Source: Bacteroides caccae (lineage in GTDB: Bacteria > Bacteroidota > Bacteroidia > Bacteroidales > Bacteroidaceae). Taken from it: DNA of 64,000 nucleotides. Below the pieces are notes generated by a model, which was given only the letters and a program-made list of their open reading frames with translations, did not search any database and had not been told where the DNA came from. Below, piece after piece: positions 47,336 through 58,042 of this stretch. Position 1 is the first letter of the stretch; each line of letters opens with the position of its first letter. Both the position numbers and the translations under genes were made by a program. The stretch covers positions 1,178,001 to 1,242,000 of the forward strand of contig NZ_CP022412.2 of NCBI RefSeq assembly GCF_002222615.2, written 5' to 3'.

Positions 47336-49540
47336 ATGGATAGCATTCTTTTCTGGCTGGTTCCGGTCGCTTCCGTGTTAGCCCTCTGCTTTGCTTATTA
47401 CTTCCATAAGCAAATGATGAAGGAGAGTGAAGGTACTCCCCAAATGATAAAAATTGCCGCTGCTGTGCGCAAAGGCGCTATGTCTTACCTGAAACAGCAA
47501 TACAAGATTGTAGGCTGGGTGTTTCTGGGGCTGGTCATTTTGTTTTCAATCATGGCCTACGGTTTCCACGTTCAGAATGCTTGGGTGCCTATCGCTTTCC
47601 TGACGGGTGGTTTCTTTTCCGGCCTTTCCGGTTTTCTGGGGATGAAAACGGCAACTTATGCATCAGCCCGTACAGCCAATGCGGCACGCGGTTCGCTGAA
47701 TGCCGGATTGAGGATTGCCTTTCGGAGCGGTGCGGTAATGGGACTTGTCGTAGTCGGTCTCGGCCTGCTCGACATTTCTTTCTGGTATTTGTTGCTGAAC
47801 GAAGTGATTCCTGCTGACGCACTGACACCGACTCATAAACTCTGTGTAATCACTACCACCATGCTTACTTTCGGTATGGGGGCCTCCACTCAGGCACTCT
47901 TCGCCCGTGTCGGCGGTGGTATCTATACGAAAGCTGCCGATGTGGGGGCCGACCTTGTAGGTAAGGTAGAGGCCGGAATCCCCGAAGACGACCCGCGCAA
48001 CCCTGCCACTATTGCCGATAACGTAGGTGACAACGTGGGTGACGTGGCCGGCATGGGAGCCGACTTGTACGAATCTTATTGCGGTTCGATCCTGGCAACT
48101 GCCGCGCTTGGTGCTGCCGCCTTTATTCATTCTTCGGACACGGCTATGCAGTTCAAAGCGGTTATTGCTCCGATGTTGATTGCGGCTGTCGGGATTATCC
48201 TTTCTATTATAGGTATCTTCGCCGTCCGTACCAAAGAGAATGCGAAGATGAAAGATCTGCTTGGTTCGCTGGCGTTCGGTACAAACCTCAGTTCTGTACT
48301 TATCGTCGTTGCTACTTTCTTTATCCTGTGGCTTTTGCAGTTGCAGAACTGGGTTTGGATCTCCTGTGCGGTGGTCGTCGGCCTGCTTGTCGGCATTGTG
48401 ATAGGCCGTTCTACTGAATATTATACTTCTCAATCCTATCGTCCTACTCAGAAGTTGAGTGAAAGCGGGAAGACGGGACCTGCTACGGTCATCATTTCCG
48501 GCATCGGTCTGGGAATGCTTTCTACGGCTATCCCCGTTATTGCAGTTGTGGTGGGTATCATTGCTTCTTATCTACTGGCTGCTGCCGGCGATTTTGCCAA
48601 TATCGGTATGGGGTTGTACGGAATCGGCATTGCTGCCGTCGGTATGCTTTCTACGCTGGGAATCACTTTGGCAACGGACGCTTACGGCCCGATTGCGGAT
48701 AACGCAGGCGGAAACGCGGAAATGTCCGGTTTGGGTGAAGAAGTCCGCAAACGTACCGATGCGCTCGATTCTCTCGGAAACACGACTGCCGCAACCGGAA
48801 AAGGTTTTGCGATTGGTTCTGCTGCCTTGACGGGATTGGCTTTGCTCGCTTCTTATATTGAAGAAATACGTATCGGACTGACTCGTCTCGGCAATATGGA
48901 TCTGACTTTCTCGGACGGAAATACAATCAGTGTGGCAAATGCTACTTTCATTGACTTCATGAACTATTATGAAGTGAACCTGATGAATCCGAAGGTACTT
49001 TCGGGGATGTTCCTCGGCTCTATGATGGCTTTCCTGTTCTGCGGGCTGACCATGAATGCCGTGGGACGTGCGGCAGGACACATGGTGGACGAAGTGCGCC
49101 GTCAGTTCCGTGAAATAAAAGGTATCCTGACGGGAGAAGCCGAACCGGACTACGAACGTTGTGTGGAAATCTCTACGAAGGGGGCACAGCGCGAAATGGT
49201 GGTTCCTTCATTGATTGCTATCATTGCCCCTATCTTTACGGGACTTGTCTTCGGTGTTCCCGGTGTGCTTGGTTTGTTGATCGGTGGTTTGAGCAGCGGT
49301 TTCGTGCTCGCTATCTTTATGGCAAATGCCGGTGGTGCCTGGGATAATGCAAAGAAATATGTGGAAGAAGGCAATTTCGGAGGAAAAGGAAGTGAGGTTC
49401 ATAAGGCAACGGTGGTGGGCGATACGGTGGGCGACCCGTTTAAAGATACCTCCGGTCCGAGCTTGAATATATTGATAAAGCTTATGAGCATGGTAGCCAT
49501 TGTAATGGCAGGACTTACGGTTGCCTGGAGTCTGTTCTAA
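47336..49540 (+). CDS. hppA: Membrane-bound ion-pumping pyrophosphatase, K+-dependent type
   Basis: 734 residues from ATG 47336; an upstream TTG/ATG extension to 47225 would add residues unlike family N-termini. About sixteen membrane helices. Pyrophosphate site [18 protein letters not shown] and [17 protein letters not shown] are intact, as is [16 protein letters not shown] near the C-terminus. In [15 protein letters not shown] the residue after NTT is Ala, the mark of K+-dependent enzymes (Lys in K+-independent ones). Such enzymes pump Na+, or Na+ and H+ as reported for Bacteroides vulgatus. Confidence 0.93.
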   Translation: MDSILFWLVPVASVLALCFAYYFHKQMMKESEGTPQMIKIAAAVRKGAMSYLKQQYKIVGWVFLGLVILFSIMAYGFHVQNAWVPIAFLTGGFFSGLSGFLGMKTATYASARTANAARGSLNAGLRIAFRSGAVMGLVVVGLGLLDISFWYLLLNEVIPADALTPTHKLCVITTTMLTFGMGASTQALFARVGGGIYTKAADVGADLVGKVEAGIPEDDPRNPATIADNVGDNVGDVAGMGADLYESYCGSILATAALGAAAFIHSSDTAMQFKAVIAPMLIAAVGIILSIIGIFAVRTKENAKMKDLLGSLAFGTNLSSVLIVVATFFILWLLQLQNWVWISCAVVVGLLVGIVIGRSTEYYTSQSYRPTQKLSESGKTGPATVIISGIGLGMLSTAIPVIAVVVGIIASYLLAAAGDFANIGMGLYGIGIAAVGMLSTLGITLATDAYGPIADNAGGNAEMSGLGEEVRKRTDALDSLGNTTAATGKGFAIGSAALTGLALLASYIEEIRIGLTRLGNMDLTFSDGNTISVANATFIDFMNYYEVNLMNPKVLSGMFLGSMMAFLFCGLTMNAVGRAAGHMVDEVRRQFREIKGILTGEAEPDYERCVEISTKGAQREMVVPSLIAIIAPIFTGLVFGVPGVLGLLIGGLSSGFVLAIFMANAGGAWDNAKKYVEEGNFGGKGSEVHKATVVGDTVGDPFKDTSGPSLNILIKLMSMVAIVMAGLTVAWSLF

Positions 49541-49568
49541 GGATTTTGTGTTAAAAAGATAAGAAAAT

Positions 49569-49597
49569 GGAGACCGGAATCTAGGTCTCCTTTTTTA
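49569..49597 (+). terminator. Terminator after hppA
   Basis: GGAGACC, 8-base loop, GGTCTCC, TTTTTT. Confidence 0.88.
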
Positions 49598-49604
49598 TTT
49601 CATT

Positions 49605-49612
49605 TACCTTTG
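49605..49612 (+). promoter_or_regulatory. -7 promoter box for rnhB
   Basis: TACCTTTG, full match, 21 bases before the ATG at 49633. Confidence 0.6.
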
Positions 49613-49632
49613 CAGAGATAAAAACGATAAAG

Positions 49633-50235
49633 ATGCTATTACCTTATTTAAATGAGAATCTGATAGAAGCAGGATGCGATGAGGCAGGCCGCGGCTGTTT
49701 GGCGGGTTCTGTCTATGCTGCTGCCGTCATTCTTCCGAAAGATTTTAAGAATGAGTTACTGAATGACTCCAAGCAACTGACGGAGAAACAACGTTATGCC
49801 CTGCGTGAGGTAATAGAACGTGAAGCGATAGCATGGGCGGTGGGTATCGTTTCACCCGAAGAGATAGATGAGATAAATATCCTGCGTGCTTCTTTCCTGG
49901 CCATGCATCGTGCTGTCGATCAACTGTCCACCCGTCCCGAACACCTGCTCATTGACGGAAACCGGTTCAATAAATATCCCGGTATCCCGCATACCACGGT
50001 AATCAAAGGCGACGGAAAATACCTTTCGATAGCTGCTGCATCTATTCTGGCCAAAACGTATCGTGATGATTATATGAACCGTCTCCACGAAGAGTATCCC
50101 TATTATGACTGGAACCGTAATAAAGGGTATCCTACCAAAAAACACCGTGCCGCCATTGCCGAACATGGAACAACTCCTTATCATCGGATGACGTTCAATT
50201 TGTTGGGAGGTGAACAACTTTCTTTGGACTTTTAA
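49633..50235 (+). CDS. rnhB: Ribonuclease HII
   Basis: 200 residues, usual RNase HII length. [20 protein letters not shown] has the first catalytic Asp-Glu pair; [13 protein letters not shown] and [15 protein letters not shown] hold the remaining acidic residues. It nicks at single ribonucleotides in DNA. Own promoter; complements RNase HI encoded at 8061. Confidence 0.95.
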   Translation: MLLPYLNENLIEAGCDEAGRGCLAGSVYAAAVILPKDFKNELLNDSKQLTEKQRYALREVIEREAIAWAVGIVSPEEIDEINILRASFLAMHRAVDQLSTRPEHLLIDGNRFNKYPGIPHTTVIKGDGKYLSIAAASILAKTYRDDYMNRLHEEYPYYDWNRNKGYPTKKHRAAIAEHGTTPYHRMTFNLLGGEQLSLDF

Positions 50236-50287
50236 TTCCCGTTGTTCCTTTCTTAAATTATATTTTCTACATTTTTTTGCAGTATAA

Positions 50288-50352
50288 GCACGATTTTAGC
50301 CTGTTTAGTGCTTGAATTGTTCTGTTTAGGCTAAAAAAGTGTTGCTTCGTGC
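50288..50352. repeat. Two-part inverted repeat upstream of DUF5723 gene
   Basis: GCACGA (50288-50293) pairs with TCGTGC (50347-50352) and TTTTAGCCT (50294-50302) with AGGCTAAAA (50328-50336), just above the -7 box at 50376. May be an operator or the terminator zone of rnhB; no T-run. Confidence 0.45.
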
Positions 50353-50375
50353 TTTTAATTGTTATTGAAATGCTA

Positions 50376-50383
50376 TATATTTG
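50376..50383 (+). promoter_or_regulatory. -7 promoter box for DUF5723 gene
   Basis: TATATTTG, full match. It overlaps the TTG at 50381, ruling that out as translation start. Confidence 0.6.
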
Positions 50384-50416
50384 CAAACAATAATAAGAAT
50401 TAAAAAGTTTAAAATC

Positions 50417-51958
50417 ATGGCAACGAACAAGCTACTAAGCTCTACTAAGCTCATTGGGGTATTTTTCATTATGTTAGTTTGTGCACTTCCTGCAAATGCA
50501 CAGTTCTTGCGTACTTCTTATTTTATGGAAGGTACGCATTATCGTCAACAGCTGAATCCGGCTTTGACACCGACTAAAGGTTACTTCAATCTTCCGGTGG
50601 TTGGTGCAGTTAATGCAACCGTGGGGTCTACTTCATTAGGATATCAGGATATTATTGATATTATTGATGACGGAGATGATTTCTATACGAAACCGGATTT
50701 CATGAACCGGCTGAAAGATAACAATAAGTTGAATGTGAACTTTAGTACGGAAATCCTTTCTGCCGGTTGGTACAAAGGAAAGAACTTCTGGTCGTTCAAC
50801 ATTGGCCTTCGTACCGATATTGGTGCGAACTTGACTAAATCTATGTTTACTTTCCTGAATGAGATGGAGACTGTTGAAGAAAACTGGAGAAACAGTAACT
50901 ATGATATCAGTGGTCAGCAATTGAATATCAATGCTTATACTGAAATTGGTTTAGGACTCTCACGTCAGATTAATAGTCGTTTGACAGTCGGTGCCAGAGT
51001 GAAAGCTTTGTTGGGTATCGGTAATATGGAGTTAAAACTCAAAAATGTGGCAATGAGTGCTAATCTGCCCAGTGATGCAGAGATTGCAAAGTGGTCAGAT
51101 GGAAATTATTGGAGTGGCTTAAGCCAACAAGAAGCTATTAAACAAGCTACTGAATTGAAAACAAAATTTGATAATTACCATGCAAATTTGAATGTTGGTG
51201 CAGAATTGAAGAGTTCTTTCAAAGGTTTGGAATTACAAGAAGAAGAGGGTAAGGATTATGTAACAGACTTCGAATTTGATAGTGGCAAATTGGGTATCGC
51301 TGGTTACGGTTTTGGTATTGATTTGGGTGCTTCTTATAAAATATTGGATAATCTGACTGTATCTGCATCTATTCTTGACTTAGGTTTTATCTCTTGGTCA
51401 AAATCAAGTACGAAGATTGCGTCAGCCAATCCGGATCCTATTGATATTAAAGGAAGTACTTATGCAGCAATGGTCGATCCCGCTAATCCTGAAACATCTG
51501 TGATGAATGCAGTAAAGCAGTTGCAGGATGATACTCAAGGGTATATGGATCGTGTAACTAACGGTGATGTGCTCGACTATGATATGTTGCAACTCGAAGT
51601 AGGTGATGCAAAAGAATCTCGTAAGTCCCGTCTGGCTTCTACATTGGTGTTGGGTGCAGAATACGGTTTCTTCAATAATAAATTAGCTGTTGGTGTATTG
51701 TCTACCACTCGTTTTGTACAACCTGACGCTCTTACAGAGTTGACATTCTCTGCAAATTATCGTCCGAAAAGCTGGTTTAACGTTGCACTTAGCTATTCTG
51801 CCATTCAGTCAGCAGGAAAATCTTTCGGTCTTGGTCTGAAATTAGGGCCGTTGTTCCTCGGAACCGACTATATGTTCTTAGGAAAGAACTCTAACACTGT
51901 TAATGGATTTGTTGGAGTTTCTATTCCGTTGGGTGGAAGAAAAAGTAAACAAGGATAA
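50417..51958 (+). CDS. DUF5723-family outer-membrane-type protein
   Basis: 513 residues from ATG 50417 with signal peptide ending ANAQF. The mature part is beta-rich with alternating aromatic/glycine strands (LGLGLKLGPLFLGTDYMFLG, FVGVSIPLGGRKSKQG at the end), typical of Bacteroidetes outer-membrane barrels related to PorV/DUF5723. The N-terminal FMEGTHYRQQLNPALTPTKG is the family's conserved start. Function unknown; cargo export or envelope role is only suggested by PorV-like homology. Confidence 0.8.
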   Translation: MATNKLLSSTKLIGVFFIMLVCALPANAQFLRTSYFMEGTHYRQQLNPALTPTKGYFNLPVVGAVNATVGSTSLGYQDIIDIIDDGDDFYTKPDFMNRLKDNNKLNVNFSTEILSAGWYKGKNFWSFNIGLRTDIGANLTKSMFTFLNEMETVEENWRNSNYDISGQQLNINAYTEIGLGLSRQINSRLTVGARVKALLGIGNMELKLKNVAMSANLPSDAEIAKWSDGNYWSGLSQQEAIKQATELKTKFDNYHANLNVGAELKSSFKGLELQEEEGKDYVTDFEFDSGKLGIAGYGFGIDLGASYKILDNLTVSASILDLGFISWSKSSTKIASANPDPIDIKGSTYAAMVDPANPETSVMNAVKQLQDDTQGYMDRVTNGDVLDYDMLQLEVGDAKESRKSRLASTLVLGAEYGFFNNKLAVGVLSTTRFVQPDALTELTFSANYRPKSWFNVALSYSAIQSAGKSFGLGLKLGPLFLGTDYMFLGKNSNTVNGFVGVSIPLGGRKSKQG

Positions 51959-52029
51959 AAAATAATTTCTCTCTCTAAACATTCTCTTTTAATTAATTCT
52001 CTATAGAAGAAAAAACGTATTATTAAATT

Positions 52030-52067
52030 ACAGCCTGTCATTTACTCAATAGTAGATGACAGGCTGT
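52030..52067. terminator. Bidirectional terminator between DUF5723 gene and corA
   Basis: ACAGCCTGTCAT (52030-52041) and ATGACAGGCTGT (52056-52067), with TACT/AGTA pairing inside the loop; convergent genes end on each side. Confidence 0.8.
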
Positions 52068-52073
52068 TGTATG

Positions 52074-53003
52074 TTAGAACCATTTGATCTTTCTGAATAT
52101 CACAAACGCCAGCGTGGACAATCCGATAGAGAAGAGTACAATCAAAGAAAAAGCAAAGGGCACTTCTTCCAGATGAATATCTACGTTCATGCCATAAAAA
52201 CTGGCAATCAATGTAGGGAGCATTAAGACGATAGACAAGCTGGTCATACGTTTCATGATAGTGTTCACATTGTTTGAGATAATGGAGGCGAAGGCGTCCA
52301 TTGTCCCAGTGAGAATGTCGCTGTAAATGTTCACCGTATTGAGTGCTTGTTTCAATTCGATGATAACGTCTTCCACTAACTCTTTATCCAGAAAATCCGT
52401 ATCCTGGAAAATAGTCTTAAGTTTACCTATCATCACTTCATTGCCACGAATGGAGGTGTTGAAGTAAACCAAGGTTTTCTGCAATCTCATCAGACGGAGC
52501 AGGTCTTCATTACGGATGCTGCGTTCCAACTCCTTCTCTGCTGCACTGATATCTATATTGATTTGTTTTAGATATTTCAGGAACCATACGGCGGAAGAGT
52601 AAATCAACCGGAGAATCAGATCGAGTTTATTACGGACTACAATACCTTTCCTACGGGTATGTTCGATGAAATCCGGTAGTAAATCGGTGTTATGGTAACA
52701 TACGGATACTATAATCTCGTTGTTTGTGATTATGCCGATAGGTACAGTGGCGAAAGGCAGGCTTCCGTTCTGCTTGTTTTGCACAGGGATACGCAGGATC
52801 GTTAACAGCCAGTTATCTTCCGTATCCGTACGCGGACGTTCATCCGTGTCGGCTATGTCATCAAGAAATGATTCGGGTACGTTGAGTGTTTTAGTCAGAA
52901 ATTCAAAGTCATCATTGTTCGGGCATACTACGTTTACCCAGCTATTAGGAAGCCATTGTGCTTTTTCCACAAAGCCGGCCTCACAATAAAGATACGTTCT
53001 CAT
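52074..53003 (-). CDS. corA: CorA-family divalent cation transporter
   Basis: 309 residues from ATG 53003, which has AAGGAG nine bases upstream; longer frames to 53054 lack this. Cytoplasmic N-terminal domain, long stalk helix, and two C-terminal membrane helices with the selectivity motif YGMN (SFYGMNVD) between them and a basic end KIKWF. Pentameric Mg2+ (or Co2+/Ni2+) channel. -7 box on the same strand at 53143-53150. No Mg-sensing leader is apparent in the short upstream region. Confidence 0.92.
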   Translation of the reverse strand: MRTYLYCEAGFVEKAQWLPNSWVNVVCPNNDDFEFLTKTLNVPESFLDDIADTDERPRTDTEDNWLLTILRIPVQNKQNGSLPFATVPIGIITNNEIIVSVCYHNTDLLPDFIEHTRRKGIVVRNKLDLILRLIYSSAVWFLKYLKQINIDISAAEKELERSIRNEDLLRLMRLQKTLVYFNTSIRGNEVMIGKLKTIFQDTDFLDKELVEDVIIELKQALNTVNIYSDILTGTMDAFASIISNNVNTIMKRMTSLSIVLMLPTLIASFYGMNVDIHLEEVPFAFSLIVLFSIGLSTLAFVIFRKIKWF

Positions 53004-53142
53004 CTTATTGTCTCCTTTCGTTTGTTTAGCACGAGCAGAGACATCAGATTTCAATGACTCTGTTCGCTTTAATTAATACTAGTTGTGCACGTTCGCGGGT
53101 TTGAATCGTCCATATTTCTATGATTTTAATGTAAAAGCGGTG

Positions 53143-53150
53143 CAAAGGTA
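53143..53150 (-). promoter_or_regulatory. -7 promoter box for corA
   Basis: Minus-strand TACCTTTG; gives a leader of about 130 bases before the ATG at 53003. Confidence 0.55.
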
Positions 53151-53219
53151 CGGAAAATCAAGCTGGCTTCCATTCTTTTGCACCGTTTTTTTCGAATTTC
53201 TACTGTTTGCAGTCCGCAC

Positions 53220-55703
53220 TTACTCTGCGTGCTGCTCTGTTTCCGAAGGTTCGGAAGTACCGAAACGTTTCTTCAGATATTGTCCGATGCTGTAACTACT
53301 TAATTTTTCATTGGAGATACTGCCGTCTTTCTCTACGAGTTCGTAATGAGGAATGCCGTTGAAATGGAAAAGTTGGCGGAGGTAATTATATTCCGTTCCG
53401 GTGACATAATAACTTGCTTCTCCTTTCAGATGCTTTTCGACATATTGTTTGTAAGCTCCTGCCGGAGATTCTCTTTCTCCGGTGATATAAATAAACTGGA
53501 ACTCCGGATGATCTTTGTACTTCTTGCGTAAGTCTGCTGTTGCTTCTATTCCGCTACGGCAAGGCCCGCAGCTAGTGGCCCAAAAGTCAACAAAGAGTAC
53601 TTTGCCCGGATGATTCTTGATGATATTGCGGAAAATGTCGGTTGCTTTGCCTTCCGGGAGTTGGTATGATTTAGCATCTTCCGAAGGATAAGCATTTTCA
53701 AACAATTGTTCAGTTTCGGCAACTAAGAAGGGGGCAGTAAATTCTTGCTTGAGGCTGTCTATATATTCACGGGCAATTGTTTTTGTTTTTATATTTTGTA
53801 GGTCATAAGTGAGACGGCGTACTTTGGCTATTTGCCAGAGCAGAGGATTGGGAGTATTGCATAGCCGGGCGATAATGGCATTTTTCTTCTCTTCATATTT
53901 CTGTTCCATTGCTATGCTGGCCCTATCTTCTTCTTGCTGTGACTTTTCTTTTTGAGAAGGTTTCTGTTTATTGATATAGTCCATGTATTCTTTTACCAGT
54001 TTTTCTTCTTGTTTAAATAGAGCACTGGTCTTCCTGTCATCTTCTTGAAGTTCTGCAAGCGTTATTTTTATTTCTTGTCCGGCAAGTTTTTCCTGTTTTT
54101 GCCTTATCGCTTCTTGTTCAGCATTAAGTTTCACTCCTTTTTCTTTCAGGAATGTCAAGAGAGGTTTTTCTGGGTAAGTAAAAGGAATCTCCACCGATCC
54201 TTCGACTTCGTCCGAATAAGCTTTTCGGAGGGGAGCCATAAATTCAAAGCGATTGGTGAAGACGTCCGCTTTCTCATCTGCGAGAATTGTTTTATCGTCA
54301 AGTGGCATCTCTTTTAGGAAATCGTAATACGAATCATCTTCCTTTACTTTCAAGGCTTGATTGGCCGTATCTTGTTTGGCATAATAATCCCTGCTCATTG
54401 CAAAATCGAAGAATGCATTTCCTGTTTGCAGTTTTACCTTGTTTTTAATCAGGCAAACTGCCTTCAGGGAGGGGTGGTAGACCCGGCATACGGAATCGGC
54501 AATATGTTTCCATTGTGCGATGATAGGTCTCATGTGTTCCTTGTATTGGTTGGGAGTAAGTGTCTTTTGTGATTTGGATAAATCTTCGTACCGATAAGGA
54601 ATAGACTTGCTAAAATCGGATAGTATATAGGAGAAGGGAGCTGTCGGTCCCATATATGCTATATTGTTAATCGGAAAATAATGATCGCGTGCACGGCTTC
54701 GAGCCATGATTGCTTCCCAGTCAATGTACATGGTGAGAGTTTGTCCAGGCTCAATATAGAATGGAATCCAGTTATTGTTGAGGGTTAATGATTGCTCTAC
54801 CGGATGATGAATAACGAACTTGCATGTAAAACTTCCGTCTTTATCAATTTGCACAACAGTAGGATAATCTTCACGGGTGAGTTCATTTGATAGATAAACA
54901 AGTCCTGTCTCGAATCCCAAACGCGGGTCGTAGCCATCGATATATCCTTGCAGACAGGCGGTATCTTTACGGAAGAACTGTTGAAAACCATTGTCCGGCT
55001 CTATTGTGCTTATGGCAGCCTTTTGGCGGGTATACGATAATTCATTTGTTTGGTCTGTTTTTATAATACAGTTGCCACTCTTTTGCGGGGTTATCAACAA
55101 TGTACGGATAGTCCCATTTTGTTTGTCTTTAACGGTCATCTCAATTCGTTTCCCTTTCTTGCGGATACTTTCATTGGTGTATATCCGATTATTCATGATC
55201 GTGATTGAATCGTAAATTCCGTATTCCCACTGACCGGAGCCGTCTGTCTTGAACCAGTTACCCTTGACGGCAGCTAGTGGAGGAGTATTCTTTCCTTTCT
55301 GCGGAATCAAGGAAATATCGTATGTATTCCCTTCATAATTAGTCGGGCTGAGAAGGTGGATCGTTTGAGTTTCTTCAGGCAGGGGTTCGAAAATAAGCAC
55401 GTAGTCTTTTTCACCGGAATCAGGCATATATACTTCTTTATTGATTTCGATACCTTCTGCACCTTTAAACTTATATTTCTTTCCGGTGGTTGCATCTTCC
55501 AGGTAACTTGTTCCTTTTTCTTTAATCCACCAGTGCGGACGAAAAATAGCATGTATGTATACTCGTGTACTTTCTGGAGTACGTTCTATGCGGGTAATGT
55601 TGGAGATACTTCCCGAACGGGCTTTGAAAGGAGGATTGTCGATTGTTTGTGCACTTAGTATGCCTGATAATACAAGTAAAATGCAGAATAAGGTTGCTTT
55701 CAT
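53220..55703 (-). CDS. Large TlpA-like thioredoxin-domain protein
   Basis: 827 residues with signal peptide (1-18). N-terminal ~350 residues are beta-rich and unassigned. A charged, coiled-coil-prone segment lies near 520-620. The C-terminal ~150 residues are a TlpA/ResA thioredoxin fold with VDFWATSCGPCRSG (CxxC near residue 709) and a cis-Pro-type FNGIPHYELVEK. It is expected to be a periplasmic thiol-disulfide protein; shorter TlpA proteins with DUF4369 domains are common in Bacteroides. Stands alone; partner unknown. Confidence 0.85.
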   Translation of the reverse strand: MKATLFCILLVLSGILSAQTIDNPPFKARSGSISNITRIERTPESTRVYIHAIFRPHWWIKEKGTSYLEDATTGKKYKFKGAEGIEINKEVYMPDSGEKDYVLIFEPLPEETQTIHLLSPTNYEGNTYDISLIPQKGKNTPPLAAVKGNWFKTDGSGQWEYGIYDSITIMNNRIYTNESIRKKGKRIEMTVKDKQNGTIRTLLITPQKSGNCIIKTDQTNELSYTRQKAAISTIEPDNGFQQFFRKDTACLQGYIDGYDPRLGFETGLVYLSNELTREDYPTVVQIDKDGSFTCKFVIHHPVEQSLTLNNNWIPFYIEPGQTLTMYIDWEAIMARSRARDHYFPINNIAYMGPTAPFSYILSDFSKSIPYRYEDLSKSQKTLTPNQYKEHMRPIIAQWKHIADSVCRVYHPSLKAVCLIKNKVKLQTGNAFFDFAMSRDYYAKQDTANQALKVKEDDSYYDFLKEMPLDDKTILADEKADVFTNRFEFMAPLRKAYSDEVEGSVEIPFTYPEKPLLTFLKEKGVKLNAEQEAIRQKQEKLAGQEIKITLAELQEDDRKTSALFKQEEKLVKEYMDYINKQKPSQKEKSQQEEDRASIAMEQKYEEKKNAIIARLCNTPNPLLWQIAKVRRLTYDLQNIKTKTIAREYIDSLKQEFTAPFLVAETEQLFENAYPSEDAKSYQLPEGKATDIFRNIIKNHPGKVLFVDFWATSCGPCRSGIEATADLRKKYKDHPEFQFIYITGERESPAGAYKQYVEKHLKGEASYYVTGTEYNYLRQLFHFNGIPHYELVEKDGSISNEKLSSYSIGQYLKKRFGTSEPSETEQHAE

Positions 55704-55828
55704 AATAATAGTTTTTTGATGAACGTGTTTAATACTATCCTTACAAAGTAAGGAAAATATCCATAGCCTTGTATTCTTTTACTCTGCAACTTAACATAGA
55801 TTAAACGTTCAGGTAATCATCTTTTTTG

Positions 55829-55836
55829 TACCTTTG
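55829..55836 (+). promoter_or_regulatory. -7 promoter box for gpmI
   Basis: TACCTTTG, followed by GCAGCCGG, 42 bases before the ATG. Confidence 0.6.
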
Positions 55837-55877
55837 CAGCCGGAAAATCAGAGTGATAATTTAAATATTGAAATATT

Positions 55878-57392
55878 ATGAGTAAGAAAGCCCTTTTAAT
55901 GATCCTCGACGGTTGGGGATTAGGCGACCAAAAGAAAGACGACGTAATCTTCAACACTCCCACTCCTTATTGGGATTATCTGATGAATACTTACCCTCAT
56001 TCCCAGCTTCAGGCAAGCGGTGAAAACGTAGGTTTGCCCGACGGACAAATGGGTAACTCGGAAGTCGGTCACTTGAATATCGGTGCCGGACGTGTGGTTT
56101 ATCAGGATTTAGTAAAAATCAACCGTGCTTGCGCTGATAATAGTATTCTGAAGAATCCTGAGATTGTCGCTGCTTTTTCTTATGCAAAAGAAAATGGAAA
56201 GAATGTTCACTTTATGGGGCTGACTTCTAACGGTGGCGTACATAGCTCACTCGTTCATCTCTTCAAACTTTGCGACATCGCTAAAGAATATAATATCGAC
56301 AATACATTCATCCACTGCTTTATGGACGGTCGTGATACTGATCCGAAGAGCGGTAAAGGTTTTATCGAGGAACTATCTGCGCACTGTGAAAAGTCAGCAG
56401 GAAAGATTGCTTCAATCATCGGCCGTTATTATGCTATGGACCGTGACAAACGTTGGGAACGTGTGAAAGAAGCCTATGATTTGTTAGTAAAAGGTGAAGG
56501 TAAGAAAGCTGCCGATATGGTTCAGGCAATGCAGGAATCTTATGATGAAGGCGTGACAGACGAATTTATCAAACCGATTGTAAATGCTAATTTCGACGGA
56601 ACAATCAAAGAAGGAGATGTAGTAATCTTCTTCAACTACCGTAACGACCGTGCGAAAGAGTTGACAGTAGTATTGACTCAACAAGATATGCCGGAAGCTG
56701 GTATGCGTACAATCCCGGGACTGCAATATTACTGTATGACTCCGTATGACGCTTCTTTCAAAGGTGTACACATCTTATTCGATAAAGAAAACGTTTCTAA
56801 TACGTTGGGTGAATACCTTGCTGCTAAGGGACTGAATCAACTCCATATTGCAGAAACAGAAAAGTATGCTCACGTAACATTCTTCTTCAACGGTGGCCGT
56901 GAAACTCCGTACGATAACGAAGACCGTATTCTTGTTCCGTCTCCGAAAGTTGCTACTTACGACTTGAAGCCGGAAATGAGCGCTTACGAAGTAAAAGACA
57001 AACTGGTGGCTGCTATCAATGAAAACAAATATGACTTCATCGTAGTAAACTTTGCTAACGGTGATATGGTAGGTCATACCGGCATTTACGAAGCAATCGA
57101 AAAAGCTGTTGTTGCTGTTGATGCTTGTGTGAAAGATGTAATCGAAGCCGCTAAAGCACGGGATTACGAAGCAATCATTATCGCTGACCATGGTAATGCT
57201 GACCATGCTTTGAATGAAGACGGTACTCCGAATACTGCCCACTCTTTGAATCCGGTTCCTTGTGTTTACGTAACAGAAAACAAAGCTGCGAAAGTAGAAG
57301 ATGGCCGTCTGGCAGACGTTGCTCCAACTATCCTGAAGATTATGGGACTGGAAGCTCCGGCTGAAATGAACGGGAATGTTTTGATTAAGTAA
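55878..57392 (+). CDS. gpmI: 2,3-bisphosphoglycerate-independent phosphoglycerate mutase
   Basis: 504 residues, normal for i[13 protein letters not shown] starts the metal-binding phosphatase domain; [20 protein letters not shown] contains the phosphoserine nucleophile; [23 protein letters not shown] and [11 protein letters not shown] complete the active site. Interconverts 3- and 2-phosphoglycerate in glycolysis with Mn2+. Codon use is that of a highly expressed gene. Own promoter and terminator. Confidence 0.97.
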   Translation: MSKKALLMILDGWGLGDQKKDDVIFNTPTPYWDYLMNTYPHSQLQASGENVGLPDGQMGNSEVGHLNIGAGRVVYQDLVKINRACADNSILKNPEIVAAFSYAKENGKNVHFMGLTSNGGVHSSLVHLFKLCDIAKEYNIDNTFIHCFMDGRDTDPKSGKGFIEELSAHCEKSAGKIASIIGRYYAMDRDKRWERVKEAYDLLVKGEGKKAADMVQAMQESYDEGVTDEFIKPIVNANFDGTIKEGDVVIFFNYRNDRAKELTVVLTQQDMPEAGMRTIPGLQYYCMTPYDASFKGVHILFDKENVSNTLGEYLAAKGLNQLHIAETEKYAHVTFFFNGGRETPYDNEDRILVPSPKVATYDLKPEMSAYEVKDKLVAAINENKYDFIVVNFANGDMVGHTGIYEAIEKAVVAVDACVKDVIEAAKARDYEAIIIADHGNADHALNEDGTPNTAHSLNPVPCVYVTENKAAKVEDGRLADVAPTILKIMGLEAPAEMNGNVLIK

Positions 57393-57412
57393 TTTAGATT
57401 TCTATAACTGGG

Positions 57413-57439
57413 AGGGCGGAGTAGAACTCCGCCCTTTTT
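57413..57439 (+). terminator. Terminator after gpmI
   Basis: AGGGCGGAGT, loop AGA, ACTCCGCCCT and T-run. Confidence 0.9.
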
Positions 57440-57455
57440 GTCTCACATAAGTTTT

Positions 57456-58037
57456 ATGATTCAGATTAATGATGTAGTTGTATCGCTTGATGTACTTCAG
57501 GAGAAATTTCTTTGTAACTTGGATGCCTGTAAAGGTGAATGTTGCATTGAGGGAGATGCCGGAGCACCGGTAGAATTGGATGAAGTGATGAAACTGGAGG
57601 AAGTGTTGCCGGTTATCTGGGATGAACTGGCTCCGGAAGCGCGTGCGGTGATAGAAAAGCAGGGGGTGGTATATACTGACCAGGAAGGAGACTTGGTAAC
57701 TTCTATTGTAAATAACAAAGACTGTGTCTTTACTTGTTATGACGAGAAAGGATGTTGCTACTGTGCTATTGAAAAAGCTTTCCGGGAAGGAAAAACAGAT
57801 TTCTATAAACCGATATCATGTCATCTTTATCCTATTCGCATTGGAGATTACGGACCTTATAAAGCGGTGAATTATCATCGTTGGGATGTATGCAAGGCTG
57901 CGGTTCTGTTAGGAAAAAAAGAGAATGTCCCTGTCTATAAATTTCTGAAAGAACCTTTGATTCGTAAATTCGGTGAAGAATGGTACAAAGAACTTGAAGC
58001 TGTTGCCGAAGAATTGAAAAAGCAACATTTTATCTAA
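57456..58037 (+). CDS. Cys-rich DUF3109-family protein
   Basis: 193 residues from ATG 57456 (the TTG at 57438 overlaps the gpmI terminator). Cysteine clusters CNLDACKGECCIEGDAG, CVFTCYDEKGCCYCAIE and SCHLYPIRIG resemble the YkgJ/DUF3109 group of proposed Fe/Zn-binding proteins. No signal peptide. Role unknown. The stop lies six bases from the end of the convergent small membrane protein. Confidence 0.82.
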   Translation: MIQINDVVVSLDVLQEKFLCNLDACKGECCIEGDAGAPVELDEVMKLEEVLPVIWDELAPEARAVIEKQGVVYTDQEGDLVTSIVNNKDCVFTCYDEKGCCYCAIEKAFREGKTDFYKPISCHLYPIRIGDYGPYKAVNYHRWDVCKAAVLLGKKENVPVYKFLKEPLIRKFGEEWYKELEAVAEELKKQHFI

Positions 58038-58042
58038 ACTTC

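Noticed and set aside
53084..53115. tRNA-like stretch (GTTCGCGGGTTTGAATCGTCC) upstream of corA
   Set aside because: Resembles a T-arm, but the stem does not pair and there is no acceptor, D-arm or anticodon arm around it.
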